In this document: positions 56,970-64,000 of the stretch, piece after piece
Numbering within the stretch: the stretch's first letter is position 1
Layout: every line of letters starts with the position of its first letter
Source of the DNA: Stappia indica
GTDB taxonomy: Bacteria; Pseudomonadota; Alphaproteobacteria; Rhizobiales; Stappiaceae
Reading direction: 5' to 3'
Assembly: GCF_009789575.1 (NCBI RefSeq)
Contig: NZ_CP046908.1
Location: 496,001-560,000 of the forward strand
Length of the DNA: 64,000 nucleotides
Program-made: the position numbers and the translations under genes
The notes under the pieces: model-generated
Database searches by the model: none
The model's input: the letters and a program-made list of their open reading frames with translations, nothing else
What the model was told of the DNA's origin: nothing

Positions 56970-56996
56970 ATTGTGTCCAAAGCTCTGATCGGCCGT

Positions 56997-57374
56997 TCAG
57001 CCCTGCGCCCCGAACGCCTCCGCGTCCGCTTCTTTCAGCGAGACGGACTCGCCGCAGCCGCAGGCCGAGACCTCGTTAGGATTGCGGAACACGAAGCCGG
57101 AGCGGAACTTCGTCACTTCGTGGTCCATCTCCGTGCCCAGCAGGAACAGCGCGGCCGACGGTTCGATGAAGATCTTGACGCCCTTGTCGTCGATCACGTC
57201 ATCGCCCGGCTTTGCCTCCTCGACGAGGCTCATGTCGTATTCCATGCCGGCGCAGCCGCCCTTCTTGATCCCGACGCGCAGGCCGAGAACGGGCTTGGCC
57301 GAATTGCCGACGATCTCGCGCACGCGCTCGGCGGCGGCGTCCGTCAGCTTCAGGACCTGGAATCTGGAACCCAT
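56997..57374 (-). CDS. Fe-S cluster assembly scaffold/carrier, HesB/IscA family (SufA-like)
   Basis: A 125-residue A-type carrier with the three conserved cysteines Cys41 (KKGGCAGMEY), Cys105 and Cys107 (SACGCGES). It receives clusters from SufBCD and passes them to target proteins. It is the last gene of the suf operon, 77 bases after the sufT-like stop, and is followed by a strong terminator. Confidence 0.93.
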   Translation of the reverse strand: MGSRFQVLKLTDAAAERVREIVGNSAKPVLGLRVGIKKGGCAGMEYDMSLVEEAKPGDDVIDDKGVKIFIEPSAALFLLGTEMDHEVTKFRSGFVFRNPNEVSACGCGESVSLKEADAEAFGAQG

Positions 57375-57451
57375 ATCCGTTTCCCCGATTCTAGCGGTTG
57401 GCGGGCACGAAACGCGCCCGCGTTACCCTTGAATATAGGGCCGAGCGGCAC

Positions 57452-57838
57452 TCAATACCAGTTGAGCGCCACCTTGGCCTCTTCCGACATGCGGTCGGGC
57501 GTCCACGGCGGATCAAACACCATCTGCACGTTGACGTCGCCGACCCCGGCGACCGCGCTGACGGCGTTTTCCACCCAGCCCGGCATCTCGCCGGCGACCG
57601 GACAGCCCGGCGCGGTCAGCGTCATGTCGATGGCGACCGAGCGGTCGTCTTCGATGTCGACCTTGTAGATCAGGCCGAGCTCATAGATATCGCAGGGAAT
57701 TTCCGGGTCGTAGACGGTCTTCAGCGCCCCGACGATGTCGTCGGTCAGGCGCTTCAGCTCGTCCTCGGAAAAGGCGGAGCCGGTGGCCGAAATCTCGGCC
57801 TGGGCGTCCTCGTCCTGTGTCAGTTGGTCTTCGCTCAT
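57452..57838 (-). CDS. SUF system protein SufT-like (MIP18 / DUF59 family)
   Basis: A 128-residue protein with a flexible acidic start, then DIVGALKTVYDPEIPCDIYELGLIY, LTAPGCPVAGEMPGWVENAV and VFDPPWTPDRMSEEAKVAL. These match the MIP18/DUF59 family that acts in Fe-S maturation; Cys in APGCPVAG is the conserved one. It sits 7 bases downstream of sufS in reading order. The exact step is not defined. Confidence 0.92.
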   Translation of the reverse strand: MSEDQLTQDEDAQAEISATGSAFSEDELKRLTDDIVGALKTVYDPEIPCDIYELGLIYKVDIEDDRSVAIDMTLTAPGCPVAGEMPGWVENAVSAVAGVGDVNVQMVFDPPWTPDRMSEEAKVALNWY

Positions 57839-57845
57839 CTCGCCC

Positions 57846-59102
57846 TCATGCGAAAAAGTCGTGGGCCTTTTGCAGCGCCTCGACCAGCTTGTCGACCTCG
57901 TCGAACGTGTTGTAGAGGCCGAAGCTCGCCCGGCACGTCGAGGTCACACCGTATCGTGCCAGCAGCGGCTGTGCGCAATGGGTCCCGGCCCGCACGGCAA
58001 CGCCCTCGCGGTCGATGATCATCGACACGTCGTGCGCATGCACCCCCTTCATCTCGAAGGCTACGATGGCACCCTTGTCCGGCGCCTCGCCGAAGATGCG
58101 GATCGAGTTGATCTGCTTCAGCCGCTGATGCGCGTAGTCGCGAAGCGCCGCCTCATGCGCGGCGATGCGATCGCGGCCGATCGTGTCCATGTAGTCGAGC
58201 GCGGCCGCAAGGCCGATGGCCTGGACGATCGGCGGCGTACCCGCCTCGAAGCGGTGCGGCGGGCTGTTGTAGCTTACCATGTCCTCGGTGACGTCGAGGA
58301 TCATCTCGCCGCCGCCGTTGAACGGACGCATCCGCTCCAGGTGCTCCATCTTGCCCCACAGCACGCCGATGCCGGTCGGACCGTACACCTTGTGGCCGGT
58401 GAAGACGAAGAAGTCGCAGCCGAGGTCCTGCACGTCGACCGGCATGTGCACCGCCGACTGGCTGCCGTCGACCAGCACCGGAATGCCGCGCGCATGGGCG
58501 ATGCGGCAGATGTCGCGGATCGGCACCACGGTGCCCAGCACGTTCGACATCTGGGTGATCGCCACCAGCTTCGTCCTGGGCGACAGGGCCGCCTCGAACG
58601 CCTCGATGTCGAAGGACCCGTCCTCCCGCACATAGACCCATTTCAGCACCGCGCCCTGTCGTTCCCGCAGGAAGTGCCAGGGCACGATGTTGGAATGGTG
58701 CTCCATGATCGACAGGACGATCTCGTCGCCCTCCCCGACGCGTTCCGCGCCGAAGGTCTGGGCGACCAGGTTGATCGCCTCGGTCGTCGAGCGGGTGAAG
58801 ATCACCTCGTCCTGCGACGGCGCGTTGAGGAAGCGGCGCACGGTCTCGCGCGCCGCCTCGAAATTCTCGGTCGCCGTGTTCGACAGGTAGTGCAGCCCGC
58901 GATGGACATTAGCGTATTCGTGTGAATAGGCCTTGGTCACCGCGTCGATCACCGCCTGCGGCTTCTGGGCCGAGGCGCCGTTGTCGAGATAGACGAGCGG
59001 CTTGCCGTAGACCTCGCGCGACAGGATCGGGAAGTCGCGGCGCACCGCCATCACGTCATAGGGGGCGCTTGCAACGGCACCGGGATCGGTCATCGACGTC
59101 AT
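57846..59102 (-). CDS. sufS: Cysteine desulfurase SufS
   Basis: A 418-residue PLP enzyme that takes sulfur from cysteine as a persulfide for SufBCD. It has FPILSREVYGKPLVYLDNGA, HRGLHYLSN, PLP lysine in FVFTGHKVYGPTGIG and the active Cys in RAGTHCAQPLL, the group II context. The ATG at 59102 follows GGGAGAACGCAG; MTDP at 59093 is the alternative. It is separated from sufD by about 120 bases of repeats. No sufE gene is visible in this window. Confidence 0.95.
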   Translation of the reverse strand: MTSMTDPGAVASAPYDVMAVRRDFPILSREVYGKPLVYLDNGASAQKPQAVIDAVTKAYSHEYANVHRGLHYLSNTATENFEAARETVRRFLNAPSQDEVIFTRSTTEAINLVAQTFGAERVGEGDEIVLSIMEHHSNIVPWHFLRERQGAVLKWVYVREDGSFDIEAFEAALSPRTKLVAITQMSNVLGTVVPIRDICRIAHARGIPVLVDGSQSAVHMPVDVQDLGCDFFVFTGHKVYGPTGIGVLWGKMEHLERMRPFNGGGEMILDVTEDMVSYNSPPHRFEAGTPPIVQAIGLAAALDYMDTIGRDRIAAHEAALRDYAHQRLKQINSIRIFGEAPDKGAIVAFEMKGVHAHDVSMIIDREGVAVRAGTHCAQPLLARYGVTSTCRASFGLYNTFDEVDKLVEALQKAHDFFA

Positions 59103-59165
59103 CTGCGTTCTCCCGCTTCGCCGGGGCGCCTGCCCCGGCCTGTACGGTCCTGTCGGGACCTTGCG

Positions 59166-59235
59166 CCCCGGCAGGCTTTGATGCCGGGGTTTTACGCCCC
59201 CACAGCCTTTGATGCCGGGGCTTTTATGCCCCGGC
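59166..59235 (-). repeat. Tandem hairpin repeat between sufD and sufS
   Basis: A unit of about 30 bases occurs twice with a 31-base period (59172-59200 and 59203-59232), differing at a few positions. Two hairpins result: CCCCGGCA (59166-59173) with TGCCGGGG (59182-59189), and GCCGGGGC (59214-59221) with GCCCCGGC (59228-59235). The second overlaps the sufD stop codon at 59224-59226. Confidence 0.75.
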
Positions 59236-60549
59236 GTCGAGCCACGCGCGGATGCGCTCCTCGAAGGCCTCGACGACGATCTCCTCGCCGATCTCCTCGA
59301 CCGCTTCCGACAGGAAGGCGAGCACCAGCAGCGTGCGGGCCTCGGCCTCCGGAATGCCGCGCGAGCGCAGGTAGAACAGCAGGTCCTCGTCGATCTGGCC
59401 GCTCGTCGCGCCATGAGCGCACTGCACGTCGTCGGCGAAGATCTCCAGCTCCGGCTTCAGCGACATCTCCGCGTCGTCCGACAGCAGCAGCGACTGGGTC
59501 ATCATCTGGCCGTCGGTCTTCTGCGCATGCGGGCGGACGATGATCTTGCCCTGGAAGATGCCCTTGGCGCCCTCGCCGACCACGGTCTTGAACAGCTCGC
59601 GGCTGTCGCACTGCGGCACGGCGTGATCCACCACCAGCGTCTGGTCGACATGCTGGCCGGCCCGCACCATGGTGATGCCGAGCAGGTCCGCGCGCGACCC
59701 CTCGCCCATGAAGGCAACGAAGGACTGGTGCCGGGCAAAGCCCGACCCGATGCCAGCGCCGATGAGCTTGACCTGGGTCTGCGCCCCGAGCGTCACGACG
59801 GCCGTGCCGATATGGGTGGTGCCGGCGGCTTCCATCTGCAGGCGGGCGACGGTCACCTCCGCCTCGTCGCCTGCGCGGATGTCGGTCAGCGTGTTGGAGA
59901 AGCTTCCCTCCGCCCCGCCGATGAAGGTCTCCAGCACGATCGCCTTGGCGCCCTTGGCGGCCGCCACGATCACCCGCTCGCTCGTGCTGGCGGCAGTCGC
60001 CGACAGCGCGTGGACGATCTCGACCGGCTTGTCCAGAGAGACGCCCTCGGGCAGCGACAGCACGATGCCGTCGGCGCAGAAGACGGCGTTGAGGCCCGTC
60101 GCCGCGTCGCCTGCGGCGATCTCCGGCAGCTGCATCAGGCTCTCGCCCTCTTCAGCCAGTGCCTCGGCGAGCGGACGCACGCTCGCGCCGGCCTCGGCCA
60201 GTGCTGCAACGTCCGACAGGCCCGCGTGGAAGTGGCCGTCGACGATGACGAGGCGGTAGCGGTCCGCCGCGCCATAGACATCTTCGAGCGCGGCGACAGC
60301 CGCCTTGGCCTCGTCGTCGCTGCGACGCGCGGCGAAGGCCGGAAGGGTCTTCAGCCTGGCGCGCAGGTCGGAGTATTTCCACTCTTCGACCCGGCGATGC
60401 GGCAGTCCGCTCTTGCGGAAGGCGTCGAAAGCCGTCTTGCGGATCTCGGCGACCGCCGCGCCGCCCGGCAGGGCGTCGCGGTCGCGGTAATAGGCCTCTG
60501 CCAGGTCGGTCTCGGCCCTGGTTTCCAGGGTGCGTGGTTCGATGGTCAT
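59224..60549 (-). CDS. sufD: Fe-S cluster assembly protein SufD
   Basis: A 441-residue member of the SufBCD complex. RRVEEWKYSDLRARLKTLP is at the N-terminus and a beta-helix core follows, with SHIGTAVVTLG-like repeats, RADLLGITMVRAGQHVDQTLVVDH and FQGKIIVRPHAQKTDGQMM. The conserved HGATSGQIDEDLLFYLRSRGI lies near the end. I use ATG 60549, which has AGGA seven bases upstream; a GTG at 60570 that overlaps sufC is the alternative. Confidence 0.94.
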   Translation of the reverse strand: MTIEPRTLETRAETDLAEAYYRDRDALPGGAAVAEIRKTAFDAFRKSGLPHRRVEEWKYSDLRARLKTLPAFAARRSDDEAKAAVAALEDVYGAADRYRLVIVDGHFHAGLSDVAALAEAGASVRPLAEALAEEGESLMQLPEIAAGDAATGLNAVFCADGIVLSLPEGVSLDKPVEIVHALSATAASTSERVIVAAAKGAKAIVLETFIGGAEGSFSNTLTDIRAGDEAEVTVARLQMEAAGTTHIGTAVVTLGAQTQVKLIGAGIGSGFARHQSFVAFMGEGSRADLLGITMVRAGQHVDQTLVVDHAVPQCDSRELFKTVVGEGAKGIFQGKIIVRPHAQKTDGQMMTQSLLLSDDAEMSLKPELEIFADDVQCAHGATSGQIDEDLLFYLRSRGIPEAEARTLLVLAFLSEAVEEIGEEIVVEAFEERIRAWLDAGA

Positions 60550-60566
60550 GTCTGTTTCCTGACCTG

Positions 60567-61322
60567 TCACGCGGCCGCGTCGACGAAGTCGGCGTAGCCG
60601 TTCTTCTCCAGCTCCAGCGCCAGCTCCGGGCCGCCGGTCTTGACGATGCGTCCCTTCGACAGGACATGCACCACGTCCGGCACGATGTGGTCGAGCAGGC
60701 GCTGGTAGTGGGTGATCACCACGAAGGAGCGATCCGGGCCGCGCAGACGGTTGACGCCGTCCGACACGATCTTCAGCGCGTCGATGTCGAGGCCGCTATC
60801 GGTCTCGTCGAGCACGCAGAGCGAGGGCTGCAGCAGGGCCATCTGCAGGATCTCGGCGCGCTTCTTCTCGCCGCCGGAGAAGCCGACGTTCAGCGGCCGC
60901 TTCAGCATGTCCATGGTGATCTGAAGTTCGCCGGCCTTGTCCTTGACCCGCTTCATGAATTCCGGCGTGGACAGCTCTTCTTCGCCGCGCGCCTTGCGCT
61001 GCGCGTTGAGCGCCGTCTTCAGGAAGGTCATGGTCGCCACGCCCGGGATCTCGATCGGGTACTGGAAGGCGAGGAAGACGCCCGCGGCGGCGCGCTCGTC
61101 CGGCGCCAGCTCCAGGAGGCTCTGGCCGTTGTAGACGATGTCGCCCTCGGTGACTTCGTAGTCGTCCTTGCCGGCGAGGATGTAGGAAAGCGTCGACTTG
61201 CCGGAGCCGTTCGGGCCCATGATGGCGTGCACTTCGCCCGGCTTCACGACGAGGTCGATGCCGCGCAGGATCTCGGTGCCGTCTTCGGCGATGCGGGCGT
61301 GCAGGTTCTTGATCTCAAGCAT
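60567..61322 (-). CDS. sufC: Fe-S cluster assembly ATPase SufC
   Basis: A 251-residue soluble ABC-type ATPase: Walker A MGPNGSGKST, Q-loop AFQYPIEIPG, signature FSGGEKKRAEILQ, Walker B CVLDETDSGLD, H-loop VITHYQ. It drives conformational change in SufBCD. It is between sufB and sufD on the same strand, 51 bases after the sufB stop. Confidence 0.97.
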   Translation of the reverse strand: MLEIKNLHARIAEDGTEILRGIDLVVKPGEVHAIMGPNGSGKSTLSYILAGKDDYEVTEGDIVYNGQSLLELAPDERAAAGVFLAFQYPIEIPGVATMTFLKTALNAQRKARGEEELSTPEFMKRVKDKAGELQITMDMLKRPLNVGFSGGEKKRAEILQMALLQPSLCVLDETDSGLDIDALKIVSDGVNRLRGPDRSFVVITHYQRLLDHIVPDVVHVLSKGRIVKTGGPELALELEKNGYADFVDAAA

Positions 61323-61373
61323 GATGATGTCCGTCGGTATTCTGGATGTGCGATGCGAGGCGGTCGGCCGGCG

Positions 61374-62846
<1,473 letters not shown>

Positions 62847-62980
62847 GCGTGTCTCCATCCACTGCGGTGTCAAGGACCGCGGGTTGTCGCACTATGTAAT
62901 GGGCGCGGCCACCGGCCGCCCCCGGGTCTTGGCGGGGGCACAGGCTGCGCCCCCTTTCGGTCTTGCTGGTCCGGATCCCG

Positions 62981-64000
62981 TCAGGCGGCGCGTCCCGCGC
63001 CTGCCTGCCTGATCCGTCCCGATATCCGCCGCCATGCGGCAAGAAACTGTTCGATCTCCTCCGGCGCGGTCTCGCGCCCGAGGCTGATCCTGATGGCGCC
63101 CCGCGCCAGGTCCTTGTCTATGCCCATCGCCGACAGCACCGGCGACACGCCGACCTTGCCGCTCGAACAGGCCGACCCGGACGACACCGCGATCCCCTCC
63201 AGGTCGAGGGCGATCAGCGCGGTCTCCGCTGCCACGCCCGGCACGGCGAAGCAGCTGGTATTGGCGAGCCGCGGCGCATCGGCGCCGAACACCACCGTGT
63301 CAGCCCATATATGGCGAAGCTCGCGCTCCATGCCATCCCGAAGGGCCCGAATTTCATCCCACCCAACCAGTTCCGCCGCGGCCTGTTCCGCTGCGAGGCC
63401 GAAACCGGCGATCGCCGCGACATTCTCCGTGCCCGCACGGCGCCAGTTTTCCTGTCCGCCGCCGGTGAGCAAGGGGGCCGGGTGCAACCCTGCCCTGCGC
63501 ACCACGATCGCACCCGCACCCTGCGGGCCGCCGATCTTGTGGGCCGAGAGCGCCAGGCTGTCGGCACCCCAGGCCTCCATGTCGATGGCGATGCGGCCTG
63601 CCGCCTGCACGCCGTCCACATGCAGCACCGCGTCGCTGCCCTTGAGCGCCGCCGAAATCTCGCTCAGCGGCTGCAGCACGCCGGTCTCGTTGTTGGCGGC
63701 CATCACCGCCACCAGCACGCTCTCGCCCGCCGCCGTCAGCTCCGCGACCCGCGCGGCAAGCGCCGCCGGATCGACAAGCCCCCGGCCGTCGACCGGCACG
63801 CTTTCGCGCGCTTCGGCCGGAAAGCGCCCGCCGGCCGCAACCGAGGGATGCTCGCTCGCCGCAACCAGCAGCCGGGTGAACCGCCGCTCGCCGCGCCCGT
63901 CCTTCCAGACCGGCGACAGCGCCGTCACGTTCGCCTCGGTGGCGCCGCAGGTGAAGCTGACCTGCGCGCCCGGAACCCCGCACAGCCGGGCGACCTGCGC
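62981..64000 (-). CDS. Cysteine desulfurase, NifS/IscS type (N-terminus cut by window edge)
   Basis: The 339 visible residues run in from the right edge with no start in the window. FTCGATEANV, MAANNETGVLQPL, HVDGVQAAGRI, the PLP lysine in ALSAHKIGGPQG and the mobile active-site loop SSGSACSSGKVGVSPVL place it in group I (NifS/IscS), distinct from SufS. It lies just upstream of sufB, with a gap of about 135 bases, and probably heads or belongs to the operon. About 50-60 N-terminal residues are missing. Confidence 0.93.
   Translation of the reverse strand, partial: AQVARLCGVPGAQVSFTCGATEANVTALSPVWKDGRGERRFTRLLVAASEHPSVAAGGRFPAEARESVPVDGRGLVDPAALAARVAELTAAGESVLVAVMAANNETGVLQPLSEISAALKGSDAVLHVDGVQAAGRIAIDMEAWGADSLALSAHKIGGPQGAGAIVVRRAGLHPAPLLTGGGQENWRRAGTENVAAIAGFGLAAEQAAAELVGWDEIRALRDGMERELRHIWADTVVFGADAPRLANTSCFAVPGVAAETALIALDLEGIAVSSGSACSSGKVGVSPVLSAMGIDKDLARGAIRISLGRETAPEEIEQFLAAWRRISGRIRQAGAGRAA

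Noticed and set aside
59161-59235. CRISPR-like array between sufD and sufS
   Set aside because: Only two units without unique spacers, and no cas genes; it is a small hairpin repeat.

Overview
The window is a G+C-rich, densely coding stretch of chromosome from an alphaproteobacterium, most likely of the order Hyphomicrobiales (Rhizobiales). Placement near Stappiaceae is only an impression. The support is gene order (purN-purM-perM-hdaA-ppk-ppx-rnd-aspS; dnaB-alr-radA-cvpA-purF), an HdaA-type replication regulator, a class II DAHP synthase, a RIME-like palindromic repeat, DUF2865 and CreA-family proteins, and single-domain receivers of a type common in this class. No rRNA, tRNA, CRISPR array, insertion sequence, prophage or integrase was seen. 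Almost everything is core metabolism or housekeeping, and I found no convincing undescribed multi-gene system.

Layout. 1-9600: the start of aspS (cut by the left edge), rnd, then ppx, ppk, hdaA and an AI-2E family permease on the minus strand, divergent from purM-purN. 9600-19060: a WYL regulator divergent from a GST-like gene with a shared operator-like dyad, a stand-alone molybdopterin oxidoreductase, ndk, a LigE-like GST, a Cache chemoreceptor, an M20 peptidase and a DUF4261 protein. 19150-23400: a complete ugpBAEC glycerol-3-phosphate importer with two hairpins after ugpB. 23820-31073: dnaB, alr, radA, cvpA, purF and an SDR gene on the plus strand. 31180-37925: pssA and psd, an ArsR regulator overlapping an Atm1-type exporter with a large operator-like dyad, rarD and cimA.

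37995-46753: a GFA protein and a DUF559 protein, a palindromic repeat, cysS, an L,D-transpeptidase, a SqrR/BigR-like regulator, creA, a small membrane protein divergent from a MarR regulator, and a DUF2865 protein that overlaps gltX tail to tail. 46716-56918: gltX, two MFS transporters, nadE, an orphan receiver protein, class II DAHP synthase, a gamma-glutamylcyclotransferase-like gene and a class V aminotransferase. 56997-64000: an Fe-S assembly operon on the minus strand, transcribed in the order cysteine desulfurase (cut by the right edge), sufB, sufC, sufD, sufS, sufT-like, sufA-like.

Functional themes are polyphosphate and replication control, purine synthesis, phospholipid synthesis and phosphate-source uptake, Fe-S assembly, and several small thiol- or metal-responsive regulators. 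The most useful leads are regulatory: the ArsR-Atm1 operator, the two-cysteine ArsR protein, the WYL/GST and MarR dyads, the hairpin repeats inside the suf operon and after ugpB, and the LigE-like GST.
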